NCBI GenBank assembly: GCA_019623805.1
Contig: CP053680.1
Coordinates: 186,001 to 250,000, forward strand
Length of the DNA: 64,000 nt
Reading direction: 5' to 3'
DNA from: Gammaproteobacteria bacterium (ex Lamellibrachia satsuma)
Lineage (GTDB): Bacteria; Pseudomonadota; Gammaproteobacteria; Chromatiales; Chromatiaceae
The translations under genes were made by a program, and so were the position numbers. Shown piece after piece: positions 1 to 8,721 of this stretch; position 1 is the stretch's first letter; the number at the start of each line of letters is the position of its first letter. The notes under the pieces were generated by a model. That model was not told the DNA's origin. It made no database searches and saw nothing but the letters and a program-made list of their open reading frames with translations.

Positions 1-8
1 AGCCTGCG

Positions 9-2045
9 TCAGGCCCCGCCGCTATCCTGTGCCAACCTTTCGATTTCAGCCCCGTCCAGCACCTGTTCATCCGCCAACCTGTCGGCAATCCGTTTGATTA
101 GCGGCTTCGAGCGACCCATTTCATCGAGCAGATCCGAGTAAAGATCCATGACTTTCCTGTCAATGTGCTGCTCGTGTTCCTGCGCAGCTTCCTGTGTAAG
201 ATCGAAACGGAATACAATGTCTTTCAGCTCACCCAGTCCGGAGTACTTGCTGATGTAGTGCAGCATGCTTACGGCTTGAGACAGATCACTTTTCGAATCA
301 TATTTGCCTGCCATATCCGATACATCGTTTGTGCCGAATATCACCTCCTCTGCGGCTCGTCCCGCAAGCAGGATCCGTATCTCGTGCAGGTAATCTTCAC
401 TTGTCATGGACACGCGTTCATCGTCAAATGCCGCAGTATAGCCAATGCGTCCGTCACTTCGAGGTGCGATGGATACATAATTGATTTCTTTACCCTTGTT
501 TTTACCCAGCAGCCGCATAACGACGTGACCGGCTTCGTGTACGGCCAGGCGCTGGATAGTTTTATTGTCAAACGGCTCGGATAACCCTTCGCTACGAGGG
601 CGACGCATGATCTCTGCCAGCAGGTCATCCTGCCGAATAATATCCTTGCGCTTGCGAGCCCGCCGGGCAGCGCCGCGTACGAAAAATTCGACATCGGCAC
701 CGGTCAGGCCGAATGATACCCGCGCCAGCGCATCGCAATTGACATCTGTGGCAAGTTTGCCGTCTGTTTTTAGTTCTTTCAGGTGGTAATTATAGATCCC
801 AACCAGTGCCCGCACCGTCGGATAACCGACGTCCACTACCTGGTCGAGCCGCCCGGCCCGTCTGAGTGCCGGGTCAATATTGTCTGCATAATTAGTTGCA
901 CCAATGACGATGATATCGCCACGACCCGAAAAACCGTCGAGTTGCTCCAGCAGATAATTGATGACCGTGGCCTGGTAGGTTAAGCCGTGACTGTCCAGAT
1001 TCTCACGATTGCCGATCGAATCAATCTCATCAATGAACAGGATCGACGGTGCAAAACGTCTGGCCTCTTCAAAGGACTCGCGGATCAGTGCCAAATGCTC
1101 ACCGAGACCACTGCCTGATTGCCATTTGGATGCACTGGCCGCAATAAATTTTATACCGCAGTCCTTTGCAATCGCCATGGCCAGTGTCGTCTTGCCGGTA
1201 CCGGGTGGACCTGCCAGCAGTATGCCTCGATCAACATCATTCCAGTCAATGTGATCGTCCAGTGCAAGCTGTATATCCCGTTTCATGTCGAGGGCGATTT
1301 CGAGCGCTGCGCCCAGGCCGTGCAGTTCTTCCAGCGAGGGGGCGTCCTCCGCATCCAACCGTGACAGGCGTGTCGTGACCCGTGCGTGAATGTAACCGGC
1401 CGCATCACTGGCACTATGCCCCAGGCGCAGTGGTGGTTGCATATCGGTAGGCAACACGAAATTGTGCCAGCGTCCATCATCCGCCGAATCCGATGGAAGT
1501 TGTTCTTCGAACAGCTCTTCGAAGGTCTGTTCGAAGTGCTGTGCAGAGGCCACGGGCAGAGACAAAGTAATATCGATCAGACGGTGGAACTCCAATGGCA
1601 CCTGGCTGAGGCGGTTGCAACCGATCAGCACCGGATTATCTGAGGTTTCGATACCATGCACCAACATCAGACTGTTTTCCACGTTCTGGGATTCATGAAA
1701 TGAAAGTACCAGTGGGGTACGCGCATCAAATGGCTTGCCGTGGCTGGTCTGCCAATTGCCGGACAACAGCGAGGGCATAAATACCGGTCGATTGAATTTG
1801 ACATGTTCCCCTATCAATTCAATCAGCAGGTGCTCCGCGTAAGGCAAAGAGGATTCGATTGCGATCACCGGGACAACGCGTTCGATATATTTTGCAAAGT
1901 GCTCGATGATGTCCACACCGGGTTTGATCCGCATGCGTTGCTGCCACTCGGTGTTATGGGTGAGCGCGGTACGAAACAGTACCTTGAGCCAGGTCTTGTA
2001 GACACGGTGATCGACCTTGGCCAGATTCTTTCCGGCCACCGTCAT
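9..2045 (-). CDS. Soluble FtsH-like AAA+ ATPase with M41 zinc-peptidase domain
   Basis: The 678-aa product joins an unrecognised N-terminal region (about 1-240) to an AAA+ module and an M41-type peptidase. Walker A GPPGTGKT is at 279-286, Walker B ILFIDE at 335-340, and the arginine-bearing RRAGR follows near 395. The zinc motif HEAGH lies at 503-507 and a later SDLSQA could give the third ligand Asp, as in FtsH. I see no N-terminal membrane helices, unlike canonical FtsH, so it is probably a cytosolic ATP-driven protease. Its ATG overlaps the TGA of the upstream gene (ATGA), so the two are probably translationally coupled. The N-terminal region resembles the part just before the AAA domain of the upstream partner. 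Substrate unknown; protease role is from the motifs. Confidence 0.8.
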   Translation of the reverse strand: MTVAGKNLAKVDHRVYKTWLKVLFRTALTHNTEWQQRMRIKPGVDIIEHFAKYIERVVPVIAIESSLPYAEHLLIELIGEHVKFNRPVFMPSLLSGNWQTSHGKPFDARTPLVLSFHESQNVENSLMLVHGIETSDNPVLIGCNRLSQVPLEFHRLIDITLSLPVASAQHFEQTFEELFEEQLPSDSADDGRWHNFVLPTDMQPPLRLGHSASDAAGYIHARVTTRLSRLDAEDAPSLEELHGLGAALEIALDMKRDIQLALDDHIDWNDVDRGILLAGPPGTGKTTLAMAIAKDCGIKFIAASASKWQSGSGLGEHLALIRESFEEARRFAPSILFIDEIDSIGNRENLDSHGLTYQATVINYLLEQLDGFSGRGDIIVIGATNYADNIDPALRRAGRLDQVVDVGYPTVRALVGIYNYHLKELKTDGKLATDVNCDALARVSFGLTGADVEFFVRGAARRARKRKDIIRQDDLLAEIMRRPRSEGLSEPFDNKTIQRLAVHEAGHVVMRLLGKNKGKEINYVSIAPRSDGRIGYTAAFDDERVSMTSEDYLHEIRILLAGRAAEEVIFGTNDVSDMAGKYDSKSDLSQAVSMLHYISKYSGLGELKDIVFRFDLTQEAAQEHEQHIDRKVMDLYSDLLDEMGRSKPLIKRIADRLADEQVLDGAEIERLAQDSGGA

Positions 2046-2453
2046 GCCATTCCCTCCCGCCGTGATGCTTGCACGCCGGGCCTGTTATCAGCCTGTAGTC
2101 CGTGCGCCGCAGCCAGTTGTTTCAGCTCTGCTTCAAACAACTCATGCTTGTCCAGCAATTCATCGCGCAGTGTATGCAACATCATCTCGTGGTGAGCCAG
2201 CTTCTTCTGGATTTGCAGATAGGTCTGTTCAAGCAGCTCCTGGATTTCTCCGATGCACTTCTCCGACCCAGGGCGCTGTTGCCAGCGTAATTGGCCCGCA
2301 GGACCAAAACCAAGCCTGCAGGCCATATTTTCAGTCCAGCGCACGGCGATAGCCAGATCCGAGTGTTCATTTGAACCGCCCGCACCGCCTGAAATTCCCG
2401 CTTTGCCATACACCAACTCTTCAGCAGCACGTCCTGCAAGCAACACCTCGAGG
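2042..2453 (-). pseudogene. 3' part of the larger FtsH-like AAA+/M41 gene, cut off by IS3
   Basis: This is the C-terminal end of the gene that begins at 6858. It reads L-E-V-L-L-A-G-R-A-A-E-E, the FtsH-type segment after the HEAGH motif, and contains SDLAIA, which would supply the third zinc ligand. Deleting the IS3 copy (2454-3712) and one AGG duplication joins it in frame to the 5' part, giving 1,184 codons plus stop. It has no start of its own. Its stop overlaps the start of the downstream protease gene. Confidence 0.85.
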
Positions 2454-2483
2454 TGACGTGGTCAAGGATTTTGTTACACCCAG

Positions 2484-3359
2484 TTAAGCCGCTTTTTTCT
2501 GCGCCATCATTTGCTGCTCAAAATCATTCGGACTCATATAATCCAGGTATGAATGCAGCCGCGTACTATTATAAAACATGGAAATATATTCCAATATGTC
2601 CTGCTGGGCTTCGTAACGTGTCTGGTAGCTTCTCCAATGCACCCGTTCCTGCTTGAGGCTGCCAAAGAAGCTTTCCACTACAGCATTATCCCAGCAGTCA
2701 CCCTTCCTGCTCATACTGCCATTGATATCATGGGCTTTGAGTAACCGCCGAAAAGCCTTGCTGGCATATTGAGAACCACGATCTGAGTGGTGAATCAATC
2801 CGCCCTTCGGTCGACGTCGCCAGATCGCCATTTGCAATGCATCACAGACCAGCTTTGCCTTCATCCGGGAACTCATGCTCCAGCCGACCACTTTACGTGA
2901 ATACAGGTCTATCACTACCGCCAGGTATAACCAGCCTTCCTGGGTCCATACATAAGTCACGTCCGCCGCATAGACATGATCGGGCTGGGCCACAGCAAAC
3001 TCTCGCTTGAGCAGGTTGTTAAAAACCGACTGCTGGTGGTTACTGTTTGTCGTAACCTTATATTTCCTGCGCTGACGCGCCTGTACATTGGCTTCACGCA
3101 TTAACTTCCTTGCCTTATTCCGACTCACCGGATAGCCCAGGACATTCAAGGCTTTTTTCATTCTGCGACTGCCATAAGTGTAGTCTGAACTCTTGGCGAT
3201 ATCCTCAACCCACTCCAGCATCTCCTGATGTATTCGGTCTGGCCTGTTACCCAAGCCCCTTTGATACTGGTAGTAACCATTACGACTCACACCCAAAACC
3301 TGACATTGCAAGCTGATTGGATAGGCATTCTTATGCTGGGTGATGAACGAATATTTCAC
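2484..3359 (-). CDS. IS3-family transposase OrfB (DDE integrase core)
   Basis: The 291-aa rve-type integrase core has AADVTYVWT for the first catalytic Asp, [11 protein letters not shown] for the second, and [15 protein letters not shown] with the catalytic Glu. The frame opens with GTG overlapping the orfA stop. Productive expression is probably as an OrfAB fusion through -1 slippage on the A7 run near the orfA 3' end: the -1 frame is open from the slip site into orfB. The protein is identical to the second copy. Confidence 0.95.
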   Translation of the reverse strand: MKYSFITQHKNAYPISLQCQVLGVSRNGYYQYQRGLGNRPDRIHQEMLEWVEDIAKSSDYTYGSRRMKKALNVLGYPVSRNKARKLMREANVQARQRRKYKVTTNSNHQQSVFNNLLKREFAVAQPDHVYAADVTYVWTQEGWLYLAVVIDLYSRKVVGWSMSSRMKAKLVCDALQMAIWRRRPKGGLIHHSDRGSQYASKAFRRLLKAHDINGSMSRKGDCWDNAVVESFFGSLKQERVHWRSYQTRYEAQQDILEYISMFYNSTRLHSYLDYMSPNDFEQQMMAQKKAA

Positions 3360-3649
3360 TTCGTTTCTGCTGCAAAGAATACCGTTGCTTTTTTTAAGAT
3401 TTCTTTCTCCATCTCAAGGCGTTTAACCTGAGCCTTGAGCTTCCTGATTTCTTCCTGTTCAGAACTCAACTTGCCATTGCCTCGAAATGCCTGCCCATCT
3501 TCTGCCTGATGTTCTTTCACCCAGCGCCCCAGCATTTGGGCATTGATGCCCAGACTGTTTGCTGCTTCCCTTCGAGTATATTCCTGCTCAAGAACCAGAC
3601 TGACCGCGTCTAGCTTGAATTCCTTCGAATATTTCTTTCGTTCTTTCAT
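3356..3649 (-). CDS. IS3-family OrfA (helix-turn-helix DNA-binding protein)
   Basis: The 97-aa HTH_Tnp_1 protein starts [12 protein letters not shown] and has a C-terminal leucine-rich coiled coil ([18 protein letters not shown]) typical of IS3 OrfA. It binds the terminal inverted repeats and contributes the N-terminus of the OrfAB transposase. The run of A residues in the IL-KK-A segment is the likely -1 frameshift site. Confidence 0.95.
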   Translation of the reverse strand: MKERKKYSKEFKLDAVSLVLEQEYTRREAANSLGINAQMLGRWVKEHQAEDGQAFRGNGKLSSEQEEIRKLKAQVKRLEMEKEILKKATVFFAAETK

Positions 3650-6600
3650 TTTTCTACCTCAGTTAAGTCAATGATGCTTAACTGGGGTGTACCTGTCCAT
3701 TGGACCACGTCAAGGTATTCCAGGCAGGCACTGCGGGTCAGATAATGACGATCCTCCGGCATGGCCCCGGTAAAACCCAGGCTGCCATTACTGCGCGGAA
3801 TGATCGAGACCATATTGATGCGCACAGGGTAGTGTTTGCACAACAGCATCGCGATGACATGGCCGGCCTCATGTACCGCAGTACGTGCCTGTTCCTGCGG
3901 GGAAACGATACAGGTAGTGCCCATGCTGCGTGGTGCGCGGGTAATGGCTGCGGCCAAGTGGCGATGGCTAATGGATGTGCCTTCCTTGCGCGCACGGCGG
4001 GCGGCGTCACGTACAAAAAATTCGATATCTGCACCGGTGGCCCCTAATGCCATCCCGGCCAGAGCCTTTTCATCAACATCGCTGTCAAGATTGTTTTCCT
4101 CAGCATGTGGCTTGAGGTATAAACGGATAATTTCGGTCAGGGCATGGCGATCAGGACGTGGTACGTACACAATCTGATCGAGACGCCCGGCACGAGTCAG
4201 TGCAGGGTCGACATTGCGAACATGGTTAGTCACACCGATGACAAAAACACCCTCACGGTCAACAGCTCCCTGCAGTTCCTGCAACAGTGCGTCCACCACC
4301 TGGGTGCAGTAATCACGATTGCGGCCCTCGAATAGCTCACGGTTTCCGATGGAATCGAGTTCGTCGATAAACAGGATACAGGGAGCGTTGCGACGCGCTT
4401 CCGCGAAGCTCGCCTGCATAGCGCGCAGATGTCCACTGAGGTCATCCGTGCCGGCGATCCAGCGTGCTGCGCTCGACTGGATAAACCGTACTCCGCAATC
4501 ACGCGCCAGGGCGCGCGCAAGTAGCGTCTTGCCGGTACCGGGTTCGCCGGTAAGCAGCATACCGCGATCCATATCCGACCAAGCCATCTCGCCGGCTGCT
4601 GCGGCGCGAATATCGACAAGCAGATCCTTGAGGATGGCCTTCGCCTCACCCAGACCATGCAATTCATCAAGTCCGAGGCTCTCATCACTATCAACCTCGG
4701 ACAGTCGTCCGATTACCCGCGCCTCGATTGCCGCCAGCGCATCCGCTACTGACCAGAACGGTCCGGCCTCTTCATGGGTAGCAGTCGTGTTGTAACGCCG
4801 TTGCAGCATTTCGCGTACCGGCTGGTAAAAGTCACCGGGTGTTACGTAGTGTTGCCATAATGGATTTTCCTCGGCATCGGCAGGCCATTCGCAATCGAAC
4901 AGCGTGCAGAACAGTGTCCTGAATTGCCCCGGCTCGATGGCGCCAAGCGTCAGGACCACGTCCGTGACCCGTTGCAGTGCGGTTGGAATGATGGATGTTG
5001 CATCGCAGCCGATTAGCAGTCCCGCATCCGTTACTCCAAGCTGATATACCACAGCCTCAGGGCGCACGATAGCCCTGTAGTGATGCATGGATAACACCAG
5101 CAGGGAATTGTCGTCCAGATCAGGGATAACGCACTTTAGCTCGTTGCCTGGTGCGGCATCCACTTTCGAACGAAATCGCACACTGCTGGAACGCTTCTCC
5201 AGTAAGTCGCCGACGATCCTTTCGATAAAGGGTATCGAGGACTCCAGCACCATGACAGGATACAGGCGGCAAACAAAATCGGTGAATGCCTGCAGCAAGC
5301 TCTCATTATCAGCTTCCAGGTCGGCTTCGAATAGAGGCGCCGCCTGCCCGGCCCGCAACACATGCAGCAACTGCAGTCGCACGCATTCACTCAGGATGGA
5401 TGCTTCGAGTTCGCGCTCGTTAAGATAACCGGGCCACTTGCCCATTTGGCTGGTTTTTCTGATCAACGCAGCCATATCAGCAGGCTTGATGCCACCAGCT
5501 CCCGTAACTGGGATCGTGCCGCTTATCTGCTGTATCTCGTTACGTTTTGGGTCGTGCGGTATGTCCGTGACGACAGATACATCGTCGGTCATCTCCAACT
5601 CGCCGCTCGGTTTCAGTTTAAAAGTGTTGCGAAACAGGTCACCGCCATACTGATTGAATGCACTAAAATGCCACTGTGGTTTTTCCGGATCACCATACCA
5701 GGCGACCGGATACAGCAGACTCTCCATATTGTCATCAACGGAGATCGACACTTCTTTGTCGTCCTGTTGCTCAATGACATTGAGCTCATCCATTCGGTTC
5801 ACCACACGGAATGGCCCCTGTTCTGCATGTACAAAGGTGCAGAAAAACTGCATATAATCGACCGCGGTACTATTATCAGGCACGAACTGTTCGCGTTCGA
5901 TAGCTTCGTAAATCGGCGCCGAACGGCCGTTGAGCGGAAACAGTCCCTGTGCAGACCAAAGCGCATACATGCCAAACCCTATTCCGGGTTGTTCTGCAAG
6001 AATACGCAACAGGACGGTGTCCTTGATAAAGGATAATTTCTGATATGTCAGTGCATCACCGTATGGTGATGCACTGATGCTGTCGAAGCCATCCAACTGT
6101 TTACGAAGCGTTGCATCCATGCTGCCCAATGGTTGCCATCCATCATTGAAGTCGAACGTTGGTTTACCCGGATAATCTGCATTGGTTGGCCGGCCCTCGA
6201 CCAGGGGAAACATGCCTGCTACAAATTCATCCAGCTCGATATTCACCTGACCTGTCAGTGTCACGCTCACCTTTGACTTAGCGATACTACGCTGGGAGCG
6301 AATCATGACCGGAAAATTAAAGGTATCATCCTCCCTTCCCCTGGTCAGCTCCGCAGTGGTCAACGGTATAAAATGTCTGTTCAGCAGTTCAAGCTGTTTG
6401 TCGGTGAACCCATTTGGAATATCCGAGGTTTCCAGCAGCAGAAAGCGTCCGTAGCGCCCGGCCTCATGTGCACATCCGGCCACATGTGCACAGAAGAAAC
6501 GCACGTAATCAAGTACAGTTTCTTCGTTGATGCGGAAGCTGCCAAGCAGACCGATCTTCAAAATCGTGGAATCAGACCAATCAAGCACCTGCATATCATC

Positions 6601-6858
6601 TGGCCCGACCAGTGCGTAACAGGGCAACACAGGCGTCAGTTCGGGAATGACAAATTCGTAGAGATGGTGACCGGGATAAAAAGGCAGCGGAATCCTGAGC
6701 ACACGGTAGTCAAGGCTTTCGATCTGCGGTAACGCGTTCCGCTGGAGCTGCGGGATCCTGGACCACACGGCCTGCGCATCCTCATCTGTGACGGTCTCCC
6801 ACTCTCCCGGCGACTCGAGCAAAAGTGGATTCCGTTTGTAAGTAGTCCAGTAAGCCAT
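3646..6858 (-). pseudogene. 5' part of the larger FtsH-like AAA+/M41 gene, truncated by IS3
   Basis: The readable frame gives 1,070 aa, of which about 1,048 are native and the rest come from the IS3 end. Walker A GEPGTGKT is at 771-778, Walker B ILFIDE near 828-833, a TRAGR arginine motif near 890, and HEAGH at 996-1000. The first 500 residues match nothing I recognise and seem to contain an internal duplication (DYVRFFC near 117, DYMQFFC near 334). Residues about 530-720 resemble the N-terminus of the downstream protease. The break falls between HEAGH and the segment with the expected third zinc ligand, so the truncated product should not be an active peptidase, though its ATPase part is complete. 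The ancestral protein was 1,184 aa. Confidence 0.85.
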
Positions 6859-6952
6859 GCAAGTATTTGATTTTATTATTTACTCTTTCCGTAAACTGAT
6901 AGTAGTGAAGTTTTGCATAGGAGGCAAAAATAACTTTCGCGACCAAGCAATC

Positions 6953-6976
6953 ATGGTGCGCACAGCGCACCCTACG
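6953..6976. repeat. REP-like palindrome
   Basis: The palindrome GGTGCGC-aca-GCGCACC (6955-6971) is flanked by AT and CTACG. A degenerate relative is at 62478-62501 beside recX. Short palindromes of this kind are scattered in many gammaproteobacterial genomes. It lies upstream of the larger FtsH-like gene. Confidence 0.5.
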
Positions 6977-7005
6977 TTCTGATGAATAAATCGGCGCTTC
7001 CTTAG

Positions 7006-8529
7006 TTCTACTTTGTCAGATTCCATCACCCGGCAACCGACTGTTCCAGCGTCTGTTTTCGATATTGGGAGTCGATAGCCGCTTGTCGTTTACGATGCCG
7101 TTTCGTCATTTGCCGTAGTATTTCATCGCGTTCAATATCTCGCCGTGGCAGGAAGGCACGCAATAGCGATTCGATGTCTGAACAACTGAGTAAGGGGTGA
7201 TCATCTTTTTGCACAATTCGCTCTTCGAGCATGAATAACATCGCCATCATGACCAAGGCCATATGGTGATGCCAGGATTTCCATTTACGGGCCTGATAAT
7301 CAGCAAGACCTGATTCACTCTTACCATCCTGGAACGAACGCTCAACCCAGAACCGCTGCGCCTGCATCTTTGCAAGACAATGGGATGGCGTTTCTTCCGG
7401 TGCATTCGACAAGGTGTATTTAATCGTCTCCGGTGAATTGACCTCTCGTCGTACAATCAGGTGCCATTGATGTGCCTGGGCTTCTTTTCCATCCCAAAGC
7501 CAAACCCGATGATGCAGGATCTCGACGCGCAGTTTGCCCTTGCTGCTATCCCGTAATACCACTTGCTGCCACTCGCTGTCCCGTTGCTCATTGAGCCACT
7601 GGTCAACGCGCAGACGGGCTGCCTGGGCTTGCAGACGACTTCGACGACGACCGCGCGTTGTCGTGCTCTCCGGTATGAACGGCTGTGGATCTTCCAGGTA
7701 GACCTGTTGGTCTTTGTGGATGTCCACCACAAAGGTTTCACCCATCGCCTCCAAACCCCTCAGAAAAGCCGGATCCTTCCCGTATCCCCCATCTGCACCC
7801 ACCCAGGCAAAACGCAGGCCAAGCGTCCTCTGATGACGCACCATCTCCAGCGCCAACTCTGACTTGCTTTGATGTTTCCGTTCAACTTCCGGGATACCCA
7901 CCTTGCGACAGCGAGCCGGGTTCGATACCCACTCTTTGGGTAGATAGAGACGTTCATCTATCAGCGTGGACAAGTGCCCTTTACCCAGTGCTGCGAATAC
8001 ACCAACCTGGCAGTTATCCACCTTGCCCTGGCGGCCATTCCATTGGCGTTTAACCCCCACTGAATGTTTACCCTTCTTGGCAAGGCCACTCTCATCGAGC
8101 AACAGACAGGTATCCGCGGTTCCACCCAGCCATTGATCGGCTTCCAGCGCCACTTGGTCTAACACCGCACGATGATCCCACGGGGACTCGGTGAGCATAT
8201 GCTGGAGACGCTGATCATCTGCGCCTGCAACCACCTCTTCCATGCGTTCCATGTTCTTTCTCTGCGCTTGCATCAGGCCTTTGAGATAGTGTGTGACCGG
8301 TTGAAACACCGACCTCGTCTTGCTTCGAAAATGGGATTCAAAGCGGTACTGGAAACGTTGGAATCGCTCCGCTATGCGATCGATTCTACTTATGCGCGTA
8401 TCAGGTAATTCAAATGACCTTGGTGCTTGTCATTTGATGCTCTTCCTTACGATGATTGCCAAGAAATTCACAGCATATATTTTATATTATTCAGTGAGTT
8501 ACTTATAGATCTAATCTGACAAAGTAGAA
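7006..8529 (-). mobile_element. IS701-family insertion sequence, copy 1 (1,524 bp)
   Basis: The ends are the inverted repeats TTCTACTTTGTCAGATT and its complement. The 4-bp direct repeat TTAG (7002-7005, 8530-8533) fits the YTAR target of IS701. It is inserted in the intergenic region between the divergent FtsH-like and TIR-WD40 genes, which were about 335 bp apart before insertion. The second copy at 32895-34418 has the same length. Confidence 0.95.
7026..8309 (-). CDS. IS701-family DDE transposase
   Basis: The 427-aa DDE_5 (SRSO17-like) transposase has the LLDESGLAKKGKHSVG segment for the first catalytic Asp, WVGADGGYG for the second, and ERSFQDGKSESGLADYQ with the catalytic Glu. It differs from the other copy by one residue in the segment RCRK(V/A)GIPE, Val here. 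The frame is intact, so it is probably functional. Confidence 0.95.
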   Translation of the reverse strand: MFQPVTHYLKGLMQAQRKNMERMEEVVAGADDQRLQHMLTESPWDHRAVLDQVALEADQWLGGTADTCLLLDESGLAKKGKHSVGVKRQWNGRQGKVDNCQVGVFAALGKGHLSTLIDERLYLPKEWVSNPARCRKVGIPEVERKHQSKSELALEMVRHQRTLGLRFAWVGADGGYGKDPAFLRGLEAMGETFVVDIHKDQQVYLEDPQPFIPESTTTRGRRRSRLQAQAARLRVDQWLNEQRDSEWQQVVLRDSSKGKLRVEILHHRVWLWDGKEAQAHQWHLIVRREVNSPETIKYTLSNAPEETPSHCLAKMQAQRFWVERSFQDGKSESGLADYQARKWKSWHHHMALVMMAMLFMLEERIVQKDDHPLLSCSDIESLLRAFLPRRDIERDEILRQMTKRHRKRQAAIDSQYRKQTLEQSVAG

Positions 8530-8721
8530 TTAGGATGAAAGAAACTGCGATGCCATATGTAATGCATCCTGTTTGTGGCGAATTGTTATCTCGTGCTGAT
8601 CATAATCATTTATTAACCCACTTTTAATTATGAGCATGAGATATGACACAGAATATGTTGAGACAATCAATACCGTAGTATAATAAAATCCTGTCAAAGC
8701 CATATAAGCCACACTCTGATC

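Larger units (their letters stand above)
2454..3712 (-). mobile_element. IS3-family insertion sequence, copy 1 (1,259 bp)
   Basis: The ends are imperfect inverted repeats beginning TGACGTGGTC. The element is flanked by the 3-bp direct repeat AGG (2451-2453 and 3713-3715), a normal IS3-family target duplication. It carries orfA and orfB on the minus strand. The encoded proteins are identical to those of the inverted copy at 11781-13039. It interrupts the larger FtsH-like gene, in the same orientation as that gene. Confidence 0.95.
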
